In this document: piece by piece, positions 9,491 to 17,464 of the stretch
How the letters are laid out: each line of letters begins with the position of its first letter
Position numbering within the stretch: position 1 is the first letter of the stretch
Source: Nocardioides sp. L-11A
GTDB lineage: Bacteria > Actinomycetota > Actinomycetes > Propionibacteriales > Nocardioidaceae
Reading direction: 5' to 3'
DNA length: 64,000 nt
NCBI GenBank assembly: GCA_029961745.1
Contig: CP124680.1
Coordinates: 558,001-622,000 of the forward strand
Program-made: the position numbers and the translations under genes
The notes under the pieces: model-generated
What the model saw: the letters and a program-made list of their open reading frames with translations, nothing else
Database searches by the model: none
What the model was told of the DNA's origin: nothing

Positions 9491-9642
9491 CCAAGCAACA
9501 CGCTGTTCACGTAGGCCGGCCCTGCTCCCAAGTAACACGCTGTCCATCGCACTACCCGACGGTTCTCGTACGAGATCCCGGCCCTTTCAGCCCCTTTCGC
9601 GCTGAGAACCGTCGCCCAGTCGGGTGGACGGCGTGTTACTTG
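9491..9642. repeat. imperfect 39-bp inverted repeat plus extra half-copy
   Basis: The 309-bp gap between the permease and alcohol dehydrogenase genes shows no gene. It holds CAAGTAACACGC at 9529, a near copy CAAGCAACACGC at 9492, and the reverse complement at 9631-9642. Arms 9529-9567 and 9604-9642 are both 39 nt. They match over about the outer 18 positions (one mismatch) and the inner 10 positions (ACGGTTCTC with its complement), separated by 36 nt. This resembles a small palindromic mobile or REP-like element rather than an operator. No transposase is nearby. Confidence 0.6.
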
Positions 9643-9696
9643 CCCGCCCGACGCCAGCCGCCCGACCGGCGAGGCGAGCACGACCCGGCACGACAA

Positions 9697-9726
9697 CGGG
9701 GCCGCATCCGATCGGATGCGGCCCCG
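9697..9726. terminator. bidirectional hairpin terminator
   Basis: A perfect 14-bp inverted repeat (CGGGGCCGCATCCG and complement) with an AT centre lies just beyond the stop of the alcohol dehydrogenase gene, between it and the converging permease operon. It probably ends transcription from both sides. Confidence 0.8.
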
Positions 9727-9748
9727 TCGCCGTGCGTGTGCTGCTGCG

Positions 9749-10858
9749 TCAGTCGAAGAGGACGACCCCGCGCAGGTTGCGGCCCGCGTGCATGTCCTCG
9801 TAGCCCTGGCCGATCTCGTCGAGCGCGTAGGTGCGGGTGACGATCTCGTCGAGCTTGAGGACGCCGGCGCGGTACAGGTCGAGCAGCGCCGGGATGTCGG
9901 CGGTCGGGTTGCACTGGCCGAAGAGCGAGCCCTGGATGCGCTTCTGGTAGAGCGTGAGCTCGGTCAGGCTGATCGGGGCGCCGATGGCGGCGTTGTTGCC
10001 CAGGCCGGTGACGACGGCGGTGCCGCCCTTGCGGATGGCCGCGAAGGCCTCGCCGACGTGCTCGCCCGTGACCACGCCGACCGTGACGATGGCGGCGTCG
10101 GCGCCCTGGCCGTTGCTGTGCTGGCGGGCGATCTCGGCGGCCTCCTCCATCGTGGCGAAGGCGTGCGTGGCGCCGAAGCGCTTGGCCTCCTCGCGCTTGA
10201 ACTCGACGGGGTCGACGGCGATGACCGTGGTGGCGCCGGCGTGGACGGCACCCTGGACGGCGTTGATGCCGATGCCGCCGATGCCCATCACGATCACGAT
10301 ATGGCCGGGCCGGACGGCGCCGGAGTTGACTGCCGCGCCCCAGCCGGTCGCGACGCCGCAACCGACGAGGCAGGCCTTGTCGAGGGGGAGGTCGTCGCCG
10401 ATCCGCACGACGGAGCGGGCGTCGACCGTGGTGGTCTCCACGAAGGCGGACACGCCGCACATCTGGCCGACCGGGTCGCCGCCGTCGGCGAGGTGGAGGC
10501 GGGGCACCTCGGGTGCCATCCAGACCTTGCCGCCCTCGTCGCAGAGGTTCTGCATCCCGCTGGCGCACCAGCGGCAACGGCCGCAGGCGGGCAGGAAGGA
10601 GAAGATGACGTGGTCGCCCTCGGTCAGGTCGGTGACACCGCGACCGACCTTGGTCACGACGCCCGCGCCCTCGTGGCCGAGAGCGAAGGGGTAGATCGCG
10701 ACGGGGGAGTCGCCGACGGCGATGTGGTCGTCGGAATGGCACAGGCCGGCGGCGGCCAGGCGCACCTGGACCTCGCCCTCGGCCGGGTCGGAGACCTCCA
10801 GGTCGACCACCTCGTAGGGGCCGGGAGCCGTCCGGACGATCGCGCCTCTGGTTCGCAT
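9749..10858 (-). CDS. NDMA-dependent-type zinc alcohol dehydrogenase
   Basis: This zinc-containing medium-chain alcohol dehydrogenase probably oxidises a primary alcohol with tightly bound NAD(H). The 369-residue protein has the catalytic zinc site GLCHSDDH (Cys40), LGHEGAG, the structural zinc cysteines in PACGRCRWCASG, and the dinucleotide fold VMGIGGIGINAVQ. The actinobacterial NDMA-dependent subgroup is suggested by overall similarity (for example LVGCGVATGWGAAVNSG). It is divergent from the P450-reductase gene, and the 153-bp region between them carries two TGCGAGACG motifs. This suggests joint control: P450 hydroxylation, then alcohol and aldehyde oxidation. Confidence 0.9.
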   Translation of the reverse strand: MRTRGAIVRTAPGPYEVVDLEVSDPAEGEVQVRLAAAGLCHSDDHIAVGDSPVAIYPFALGHEGAGVVTKVGRGVTDLTEGDHVIFSFLPACGRCRWCASGMQNLCDEGGKVWMAPEVPRLHLADGGDPVGQMCGVSAFVETTTVDARSVVRIGDDLPLDKACLVGCGVATGWGAAVNSGAVRPGHIVIVMGIGGIGINAVQGAVHAGATTVIAVDPVEFKREEAKRFGATHAFATMEEAAEIARQHSNGQGADAAIVTVGVVTGEHVGEAFAAIRKGGTAVVTGLGNNAAIGAPISLTELTLYQKRIQGSLFGQCNPTADIPALLDLYRAGVLKLDEIVTRTYALDEIGQGYEDMHAGRNLRGVVLFD

Positions 10859-10926
10859 GAGCAGATCCTTCTCGTGTCCTCGCAGGTGCTGTCCACCTGA
10901 CCGTAAGGGACGTCGGATGATTGCGC

Positions 10927-10971
10927 AATGCGAGACGTTGACTCGCCTTGCGAGACGGTCTAGTCTCGCTT
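10927..10971. promoter_or_regulatory. P450/ADH divergent promoter with two TGCGAGACG motifs
   Basis: A good rightward promoter is visible: TTGACT at 10938-10943, a 17-bp spacer and TAGTCT at 10961-10966. One motif copy, CTTGCGAGACGG (10947-10958), lies inside the spacer. Another, AATGCGAGACG (10927-10937), is exactly 20 bp upstream in the same orientation, two helical turns away. A partial inverted copy, AGTCTCGCTT, lies at 10962-10971. Copies within the spacer suggest repression. The promoter and motif are seen; the regulator is not in the window. Confidence 0.6.
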
Positions 10972-11011
10972 GAGAGTTCGCTCACACAGGTACGGCCGAT
11001 GAGGACGGGGT

Positions 11012-13234
11012 ATGTCAACCTACGAGAAATTCGACCACCACTCGCCCGAATGCCGCGATGACATCGTCGGCTACTACGCGGCGTTCCGAGACAAGTGTCC
11101 GGTGGGCCGGTCGGATGCGCACGAGAACGGATACGTCTATCTCACGCGGTACGCCGACGTCTTCCACGTCGCGCGCAACGACGCGCTGTTCTCCTCCACG
11201 CGAGCGGCGGGCAACCTCGAGGGCACCGCGATCGTCATCCCGAGCGGTCCGTTCGGCGGCAACATGCAGCAGCCCCTCGAGCTGGACCCGCCGGACAACG
11301 TGGAGTACCGCCGGCTCCTCGACCTGATCCTGTCGCCGGCCGCCGTCGACGGGCTGCGCCCGATGATCGCGCGGCACGCCTCGCGGATCGTCGACGAGTT
11401 CATCGAGTCCGGCAGCGTCGACCTGGTCGAGGTGCTCACCAACCCGCTGCCCAGCGCGGTCACCCTCGACTGGATCGGCTTCCCCGAGGAGGACTGGATG
11501 CGGATCGGTCGACCGATCCACGACGTCTTCACCTCCGAGCCCGGCAGTGAGCGCGCGCAGCGCGCCTACGAGGGCATGGCCTATATGGAGAAGCGCCTTG
11601 CCGAGCTGATCGCCGAGCGGCGCGCCCGCCCGCAGGACGACGTGATCAGCATGCTCCTCAAGGAGCGCAAGGCCGACGGCAGCGAGTTCACCGACGCCGA
11701 GCTGTTCTCGGTGATCGGCATCGCGATCACCGGCGGCGTCGACACCACGACCTCGCTGACCGGCTCCGTGCTCGTCCACCTCGACGAGCACCCCGAGATG
11801 CGCCAGCAGCTCATCGACGCGCCCGACCTGCTGGTCGACGGCACCGACGAGTTCCTGCGCCGCTACGGCTCGGTGACGGCGATGTCGCGGACCACGACCA
11901 CCGACACCGAGATCGGCGGCTGCCCGGTCAAGGCCGGCGAGCGGGTGCTCGTGCCCTGGTTCGCGGCCAACCACGACCCCGAGGTGTTCAGCGAGCCGCA
12001 GGAGGTCCGTCTCGACCGCGACGCCAGCCGGCACCTGACCTTCGGCATCGGCACGCACCGCTGCCCGGGCGCGCACCTGGCCCGCGCGATGTTCCAGGAG
12101 ATGATCCACCAGGTCCTCACCCGGCTGCCCGACTACAAGGTCGACCGCGAGAACGTCGTCGGCTATGCCTCACGCGGCAACCACATGGGCTGGGACGTCA
12201 TCCCCGCGACCTTCACGCCCGGTCCGCGGGTCGGCGACCGGGTCGACCAGTTCCAGGGCGCGAGCCACGGCAGCGAGACCTACGAGGTGGTCCTCGACGC
12301 GGCCGACCTCGTCGCCGAGGACGTCCTGGCCGTCACCGTCCGCGCGACCGACGGTGGCGCGCTGCCCCGCTGGCAGCCGGGCGCCCACCTCGAGGTGCGG
12401 CTGCCCTCCGGCCGGTTGCGGCAGTACTCCCTGTGTGGCCCGCTCGACGACCGCTCGTCGTACCGCGTCGCGGTCCTGCGCGAGCGCGCCGGCCGCGGCG
12501 GCTCGGAGGAGCTGCACGACATCGCGGTCGCCGGCCGAGAGCTGACCGTCCGAGGCCCGCGCAACCACTTCCCGCTCGTCGACGCCGACGGGCACCTGCT
12601 CATCGCCGGCGGCATCGGGGTCACGCCGATCCTGGCCATGGCCCGCTCGCTCGCCGCGCGCGGCCGGCCCGCCCGGGTCGTGTACGGCGGCCGCTCGCGC
12701 GCGACGATGGCGTTCGCGGATGAGCTGACCGCCCTGCCCGGCATCGACGTCGACCTGGTGCCCCAGGACGAGCACGGCTTCCCCGACCTGCAGGCGGCCA
12801 TCGCGGCGACGCCGCCCGGTACGGCCGTCTACTGCTGTGGTCCCGGCGCCATGATCGCGGAGGTCCAGCGGATCTGCGACGAGCTCGGCCGCCGGGCCGA
12901 TCTCCACGTCGAGCGGTTCGCCGCGAGCGACGAGATGGAGGCGCGGCTGACCTCGACCGAGGGCAACACCCCGTTCCAGGCCGAGCTGCGGCGCTCGGGC
13001 GTCACTGTCGACGTCCCCGTCGACAAGCGCCTGATCGAGGTGATCCGCGAGGCGGTGCCGGGCATCGCCTACGACTGCGAGAAGGGCTTCTGCGGCTCCT
13101 GCGAGACGCGGGTGCTCGAGGGGACGCCCGACCACCGCGACGAGGTCCTCAGCGAGACCGAGCAGGCCAACGGGCGGTCGATGATGATCTGCGTCAGCCG
13201 GTCCTGCACGCCGAAGCTGGTCCTCGACCTGTAG
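11012..13234 (+). CDS. self-sufficient cytochrome P450-reductase fusion (class VII-like)
   Basis: This 740-residue protein joins a P450 to its own phthalate-dioxygenase-reductase-type electron supply, so NAD(P)H can drive hydroxylation in one chain. The P450 part (about 1-400) has the oxygen-binding I-helix GIAITGGVDTTTS, an EFLR ExxR motif and heme loop FGIGTHRCPG with cysteine 351. The reductase part has the FMN motif RQYSL, a nucleotide-binding GGIGVTPILAMA and a C-terminal 2Fe-2S ferredoxin domain with Cys689, 694, 697 and about 727. The order matches P450RhF/CYP116B enzymes, of similar length. It is monocistronic, followed by a strong terminator, and its promoter carries the island's shared motif. 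Confidence 0.92.
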   Translation: MSTYEKFDHHSPECRDDIVGYYAAFRDKCPVGRSDAHENGYVYLTRYADVFHVARNDALFSSTRAAGNLEGTAIVIPSGPFGGNMQQPLELDPPDNVEYRRLLDLILSPAAVDGLRPMIARHASRIVDEFIESGSVDLVEVLTNPLPSAVTLDWIGFPEEDWMRIGRPIHDVFTSEPGSERAQRAYEGMAYMEKRLAELIAERRARPQDDVISMLLKERKADGSEFTDAELFSVIGIAITGGVDTTTSLTGSVLVHLDEHPEMRQQLIDAPDLLVDGTDEFLRRYGSVTAMSRTTTTDTEIGGCPVKAGERVLVPWFAANHDPEVFSEPQEVRLDRDASRHLTFGIGTHRCPGAHLARAMFQEMIHQVLTRLPDYKVDRENVVGYASRGNHMGWDVIPATFTPGPRVGDRVDQFQGASHGSETYEVVLDAADLVAEDVLAVTVRATDGGALPRWQPGAHLEVRLPSGRLRQYSLCGPLDDRSSYRVAVLRERAGRGGSEELHDIAVAGRELTVRGPRNHFPLVDADGHLLIAGGIGVTPILAMARSLAARGRPARVVYGGRSRATMAFADELTALPGIDVDLVPQDEHGFPDLQAAIAATPPGTAVYCCGPGAMIAEVQRICDELGRRADLHVERFAASDEMEARLTSTEGNTPFQAELRRSGVTVDVPVDKRLIEVIREAVPGIAYDCEKGFCGSCETRVLEGTPDHRDEVLSETEQANGRSMMICVSRSCTPKLVLDL

Positions 13235-13264
13235 GCCTGCCTTCGGCGTGATCTGACCCACGCG

Positions 13265-13296
13265 ACACCCGGCACCGGACACCCGGTGCCGGGTGT
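13265..13296 (+). terminator. hairpin terminator after P450 gene
   Basis: A perfect 14-bp stem (ACACCCGGCACCGG and complement) with loop ACAC lies 30 bp after the P450 fusion stop and separates it from the following promoter. Confidence 0.8.
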
Positions 13297-13366
13297 TCGT
13301 GCTGCCCGAAAACCCTGTTCCCATGGGGGTTCTGAGGTCGTGAAGTGCGGCTGATGCTGAGCCCCG

Positions 13367-13416
13367 CCATCTCGCATGCGTATCGCTTGACATGATGCCA
13401 TCTCGCAATAAAAGAT
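13367..13416 (+). promoter_or_regulatory. FAA-hydrolase operon promoter with two TGCGAGATGG motifs
   Basis: TTGACA (13387-13392) is followed by a 17-18-bp spacer and a weak A-rich -10 (about 13410-13416). The ATG at 13424 would then give an almost leaderless mRNA. Two motif copies lie here in reverse orientation: CCATCTCGCAT (13367-13377), upstream of the -35, and CCATCTCGCAA (13398-13408), inside the spacer. They are 31 bp apart, three helical turns. The placement resembles that at the P450 promoter. Confidence 0.6.
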
Positions 13417-13423
13417 AGCCGTC

Positions 13424-14248
13424 ATGCACGCGGTCACTACCGAACACGGGATCGGACGAGTCGAGGGCGACGAGATCGCCCTCCTCGCGACCCCGTTCCC
13501 CGATCTCGGCGCGGTCGTCGAGGCGACCGGCTCGCTCGCCTGTCTCGACGACTGCGCCGTCACCGGTCGGGTCCCGACCGACGGCACCCGGCTGCTCGCG
13601 CCGCTGGGCCGGCCCCGGGCGATGTGGGGCGTCGGACTCAACTACCGCTCCAAGGCGGCCAAGGCCGGGCGGGACCTGCCGGCCGAGCCGATCCTCTACC
13701 TGGCGGCGTCCTCGGCGATGCTCTCGCCGGACGCGGAGGTCCCGTTCCCGGCGGACGCGACCGAGCAGCTCGACTACGAGGGCGAGATCGCCGTCGTCAT
13801 CGGCAGCCGCCTCCACCGCGCCGGACCGGACCAGGTCTGGCCGGCCGTCGCCGGCATCACCGCCGCCAACGACATGACGGCACGCGACGTGATGAAGCGG
13901 ACGGCGACGCCGACGCTCGCGAAGAGCTTCCCCGGATGCAACCCGCTCGGCAGCTCGGTCTGTTCGGTCGACGAGCTCGCGGATGCCGACGCGATCCCCG
14001 TGCGGACCTGGGTCAACGACGACCTGCGCCAGGAGGACACCAGCGCCGGGATGATCTTCGCGATCCCCGACCTGGTCTCCCGCATCTCCTGGTACGCCGC
14101 GCTCGAGCCGGGCGACGTCGTGCTCACCGGCACCCCGGCCGGCACCGGCCAGGACCTCGACCTCTTCCTCGCCCCGGGCGACCGGATCCGGATCGAGGTC
14201 GGACCGGTGCTGCCGCTCGTCACCACCGTGGGCGCGTCGACCGGCTGA
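13424..14248 (+). CDS. fumarylacetoacetate hydrolase (FAH) family protein
   Basis: This belongs to the FAH superfamily, metal-dependent hydrolases, hydratases or decarboxylases acting on 2-oxo acids or acylpyruvates in catabolic pathways. The 274-residue protein has the family core: VGLNYRSKAAKAG, the metal-binding DYEGEIAVVIG pair of acidic residues, a NDMTARD segment and DVVLTGTPAGTG near the end. It is the first gene of a four-gene operon with an amidohydrolase, an HpcH/HpaI-type aldolase and a cupin. The start is close to a candidate promoter. The exact reaction cannot be told from sequence. Confidence 0.88.
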   Translation: MHAVTTEHGIGRVEGDEIALLATPFPDLGAVVEATGSLACLDDCAVTGRVPTDGTRLLAPLGRPRAMWGVGLNYRSKAAKAGRDLPAEPILYLAASSAMLSPDAEVPFPADATEQLDYEGEIAVVIGSRLHRAGPDQVWPAVAGITAANDMTARDVMKRTATPTLAKSFPGCNPLGSSVCSVDELADADAIPVRTWVNDDLRQEDTSAGMIFAIPDLVSRISWYAALEPGDVVLTGTPAGTGQDLDLFLAPGDRIRIEVGPVLPLVTTVGASTG

Positions 14249-14334
14249 GCCGAATCGCCCAACCGCCGGGCGATCCGTCCCGGATCCGCCCGTTCCCTCC
14301 GGCCCAGCCACGACCTTCACAAGGAGCCAGCAGA

Positions 14335-15495
14335 ATGTCCGACAAGCAGGGGTACGACCTCGTTCTCCAGGGCGGCACCGTCCTCGATCCGGCCAACGGC
14401 CGCAACGAGCCCGCCGACGTCGCGATCAGCGGCGGCACGATCGCCGCGATCGGCCCGGACCTGGCCACCGACGGCGCGCAGGTCGTCGACTGCGCCGGCT
14501 CCACCGTGGTGCCCGGTCTCGTCGAGGGGCACAGCCACATCTTCCAGGACGTCTCGAAGGTCGGCGCTCCCGCCGACGAGGCCCACCTGCGCCGCGGCGT
14601 CGTCGCGGTCGCCGACGCCGGCACCGCGGGCGCCTCGACGTTCGACGCCTTCCGCAAGGTCGTGGTCGACGCCAACGCGATCCGCGTCGTCAACTTCCTC
14701 AACGTCTCGGTGCTCGGCCTGATCGACTTCCGCTTCGGCGAGCTGCTCAACCCCGACACCCTCGTCGTCGAGGACGCGCTCGAGGCCGCCGCCGACCACC
14801 CCGGCATCGTCCGTGGCTTCAAGATCCGGCTCTCCGAGGACGTCGTCGGCCACCACTGGCAGGCCCTGCTGAAGAAGTCGGTCAGCCTGGCCGAGCAGGC
14901 CGGTCTGCCGCTGATGGTGCACATCGGCGAGACCGAGGAGCCGGTGCCCGCCGTCCTCGACTACCTGCGCGCCGGCGACATCGTCGCCCACTGCTACACC
15001 GGCAAGCCGCACGGCATCCTCGACGAGAACGGCAAGGTGCTCCCGGGCGTCAACGCCGCCCGCGAGCGCGGCGTCCTCTTCGACTCGGCCCACGGCAAGA
15101 GCAACCTGAGCTTCGACGTCGCCCGCGAGGCCATCGCCGACGGCTTCCTGCCCGACATCCTCAGCTCCGACACGAGTGCCCGGAACTGGCGCGGCCCGGT
15201 CTTCGACCTGGTCACCAGCATCTCCAAGCTGCGCGCGCTCGGCGCACCGCTCGACGAGTGCATCCGCCGCGCGACCATCGTGCCGGCGCAGGTCCTCGGC
15301 CTCGACGGCGAGGGCTACGGCCGCCTCGACGTCGGGGGGATGGCGAACGTCACCGTCCTCACCGAGACCGCCGAGGTCACCCTGCCCGACGCCTCGGGCA
15401 ACTCCATCGTCGCGCCGCGCCTCGAGCCGACCACCGTCGTGCACAAGGGCGCCCTCGTCGAGACCACGCCGTGGCGGGGTGGCGCGTCGGCGTGA
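14335..15495 (+). CDS. amidohydrolase / deacetylase-like metallohydrolase
   Basis: This 386-residue metal-dependent hydrolase has the amidohydrolase fold and probably opens a cyclic amide or removes an acyl group. Visible ligands are the HxH pair in VEGHSHIFQD, a likely carbamylated lysine in GFKIRLSEDV, histidines in VHIGETEE and AHCYTGKPHG, and the aspartate in LSSDTSARN. An N-terminal beta domain (QGGTVLDPANG) is typical. The start is set by AAGGAG at 14321-14326, 8 bp before the ATG. It overlaps the next gene by 4 bp (GTGA). The subgroup resembles dihydroorotase/deacetylase-like enzymes; the substrate is unknown. Confidence 0.87.
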   Translation: MSDKQGYDLVLQGGTVLDPANGRNEPADVAISGGTIAAIGPDLATDGAQVVDCAGSTVVPGLVEGHSHIFQDVSKVGAPADEAHLRRGVVAVADAGTAGASTFDAFRKVVVDANAIRVVNFLNVSVLGLIDFRFGELLNPDTLVVEDALEAAADHPGIVRGFKIRLSEDVVGHHWQALLKKSVSLAEQAGLPLMVHIGETEEPVPAVLDYLRAGDIVAHCYTGKPHGILDENGKVLPGVNAARERGVLFDSAHGKSNLSFDVAREAIADGFLPDILSSDTSARNWRGPVFDLVTSISKLRALGAPLDECIRRATIVPAQVLGLDGEGYGRLDVGGMANVTVLTETAEVTLPDASGNSIVAPRLEPTTVVHKGALVETTPWRGGASA

Positions 15496-16274
15496 GGACC
15501 GTCCACCAGCTGCGGCGACAGGTCCGCGAGGGGCTGACGAGCGGGCGCCGACAGGTCGGCACCTTCGTCAAGCTCGCCTCCCCGGACGTCGTCGAGCTGG
15601 CCGGGCGCGCCGGGCTCGACCTCGTCGTGGTCGACCTGGAGCACTCGACGCTCACCGAGCCGGACGCGATCGGCCTGGTCCGGCACGCCGCCCTGTGCGG
15701 GATCCCCGCGCTGGTGCGGCTGCCGGAGGTCGACGCCCCGCTCGTCGCGCGCCTGCTGGAGAACGGCGCCGCCGGGATCCAGCTCTCCACCCTGCGCTCG
15801 GCGGCCGAGGCCGCGCGGCTGCGGGACGCCTGCCGCTTCGCGCCGGCGGGCTCCCGCTCGGTCAGCCTGGCCAACCGCGCGGCGGGCTTCGGGGAGGTCC
15901 CGCTCGCGGACTTCCTGCAGATCGAGGCCGCCGACCCGCCGCTCCTCGTCGGCCAGATCGAGACCCCCGTCGAGGAGGCCCTCGCCGACGTGGTCCGCGG
16001 CCTCGACGTCGCCTTCGTCGGCACGACCGACCTCGCCGTCAGCCTCGGCCTGCCCGCGCCCGCGGAGCTGGCGGACGCCGTCGGCGCCGTCCGCTCGGCC
16101 GCGGCCGAGGCGGGCGTGGCCTTCGGTGGCTGGACCGGCACCCTCGCCGACGCCGATCGGCTGGGCCTGGCCGCGGCGTCGTACGTGCTCGTGAGCTCGG
16201 ACCTGCAGCTGCTCGCCCACGGCCTGATTTCCCTGGGGGCCGTCGTACCTGTCGCATCTGAGGAGGAAGCGTGA
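15492..16274 (+). CDS. HpcH/HpaI-type aldolase
   Basis: This metal-dependent class II aldolase probably splits a 4-hydroxy-2-oxo acid into pyruvate (or another oxo-acid) and an aldehyde. The 260-residue protein shows the family order: DLVVVDLEHS, the active-site arginine in LVRLP, metal-binding QIETP and GTTDLAVSLG. The GTG at 15492 overlaps the amidohydrolase stop (GTGA), and the cupin gene overlaps its own stop the same way. This is tight coupling and a strong sign of one pathway. The aldehyde product would suit the island's aldehyde dehydrogenase. Confidence 0.88.
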   Translation: MRTVHQLRRQVREGLTSGRRQVGTFVKLASPDVVELAGRAGLDLVVVDLEHSTLTEPDAIGLVRHAALCGIPALVRLPEVDAPLVARLLENGAAGIQLSTLRSAAEAARLRDACRFAPAGSRSVSLANRAAGFGEVPLADFLQIEAADPPLLVGQIETPVEEALADVVRGLDVAFVGTTDLAVSLGLPAPAELADAVGAVRSAAAEAGVAFGGWTGTLADADRLGLAAASYVLVSSDLQLLAHGLISLGAVVPVASEEEA

Positions 16275-16645
16275 CCGCACTCAACCCGTCGCTGTTCGGC
16301 AAGGTCGTCAACTGGGACGACCTCCCCCAGCGGGAGATCCGCCCCGGTGTCCGGCGCCGGATCTTCGCCACCGACGAGGTCCTGATCGCCCATCACGAGC
16401 TCGAGGTGGGGATGACGCTCAACCCCCACACGCACGAGGACTTCGACCAGCTGGTCTTCATCGCCTCGGGGCGCTGCCACTACTACGTCGCCGGTACGCC
16501 GCACGAGATGGGCCCGGGTTCGTTCCTGCTCGTCCCGCGGGGCGCCGAGCACTACGTCGAGCCCACCGAGGGACCCTGCGTCAACATCGACTACTTCGTG
16601 CCGCCCCGCGCGGACCTGCTGGAGAAGCTCGAGCTGCCGATCTGA
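16271..16645 (+). CDS. small cupin-domain protein
   Basis: This 124-residue single-domain cupin is the last gene of the catabolic operon. It has the first cupin motif (HTHEDFDQLVFIASGRC) and the second (GSFLLVPRGAEHYVE), with the histidines and glutamate or aspartate that usually hold a metal. Such small cupins act as isomerases, dioxygenases or binding proteins in degradation pathways, and the reaction here is not predictable. It starts at a GTG overlapping the aldolase stop by 4 bp. Confidence 0.85.
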   Translation: MTALNPSLFGKVVNWDDLPQREIRPGVRRRIFATDEVLIAHHELEVGMTLNPHTHEDFDQLVFIASGRCHYYVAGTPHEMGPGSFLLVPRGAEHYVEPTEGPCVNIDYFVPPRADLLEKLELPI

Positions 16646-16726
16646 CCCGGTCGCCCTCGTTGCGTGAGGCCGAGCTGCTGCGCGAACTCGATCGCGCGGC
16701 AGCCGGTCCTGGGGGATGATGAGGAC

Positions 16727-17461
16727 GTGGTCGATGCGGACGTGACAGGACAGGCGATCGGGCCCCACGGGGACGAACCCCACGAGCAGGGCTTCAACGA
16801 CCGGCTCAACTGGCTCCGTGCCGGTGTGCTCGGGGCCAACGACGGCATCGTGTCGACGGCCGGCATCGTGCTCGGCGTCGCCGGCGCCACGAGCGACCGC
16901 TCGGCCATCCTGGTGGCGGGCATCGCAGGACTGGCCGCGGGCGCGATGAGCATGGCCGCCGGCGAGTATGTCTCGGTCAGCACCCAGCGCGACTCCGAGG
17001 AGGCGCTGCTGGCCAAGGAGCGCCGCGAGCTGCGCGAGGACCCCGACGAGGAGCTCGCCGAGCTCGCCGGCCTGTACGTCGACAAGGGGCTCGACCCCGA
17101 CCTGGCACTCCAGGTGGCGCGCCAGCTCACCGCCAACGACGCGCTGGCGGCGCACGCCGAGGTCGAGCTCGGCATCGACCCTGACGACCTCACCAGCCCG
17201 TGGAAGGCCGCCTTCGCGTCGATGCTGTCCTTCACCATCGGCGCGCTGCTGCCGCTGCTGACCATCGTCCTGGTGACCGCCGAGGCGCGGGTCCCCGTCA
17301 CGGTCGTGGCGGTGGTCGCCGCGCTGGTGCTCACCGGCTGGCTGAGTGCCCGGTTCGGCTACGGCTCGCCCGGCCGCGCCGTGCTGCGCAACGTCCTCGG
17401 CGGCCTGCTCGCGATGGCGGTCACCCACGGCATCGGTCAGCTGGTCGGGACCCAGGTCTAG
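16727..17461 (+). CDS. VIT1/CCC1-family membrane protein
   Basis: This is a predicted membrane transporter of the VIT1/CCC1 family, whose members move Fe2+ or Mn2+. The 244-residue protein has the signature LRAGVLGANDGIVSTAGIVL, a following glycine/alanine helix AAGAMSMAAGEYVSVS, an acidic cytoplasmic helical stretch (about 90-140), and three more hydrophobic segments at the C-terminus. The GTG at 16727 follows a gaggac site; an upstream start would extend into non-hydrophobic, unconserved sequence. It is 3 bp before the thpR gene, with which it probably shares a transcript. Confidence 0.85.
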   Translation: MVDADVTGQAIGPHGDEPHEQGFNDRLNWLRAGVLGANDGIVSTAGIVLGVAGATSDRSAILVAGIAGLAAGAMSMAAGEYVSVSTQRDSEEALLAKERRELREDPDEELAELAGLYVDKGLDPDLALQVARQLTANDALAAHAEVELGIDPDDLTSPWKAAFASMLSFTIGALLPLLTIVLVTAEARVPVTVVAVVAALVLTGWLSARFGYGSPGRAVLRNVLGGLLAMAVTHGIGQLVGTQV

Positions 17462-17464
17462 CCC

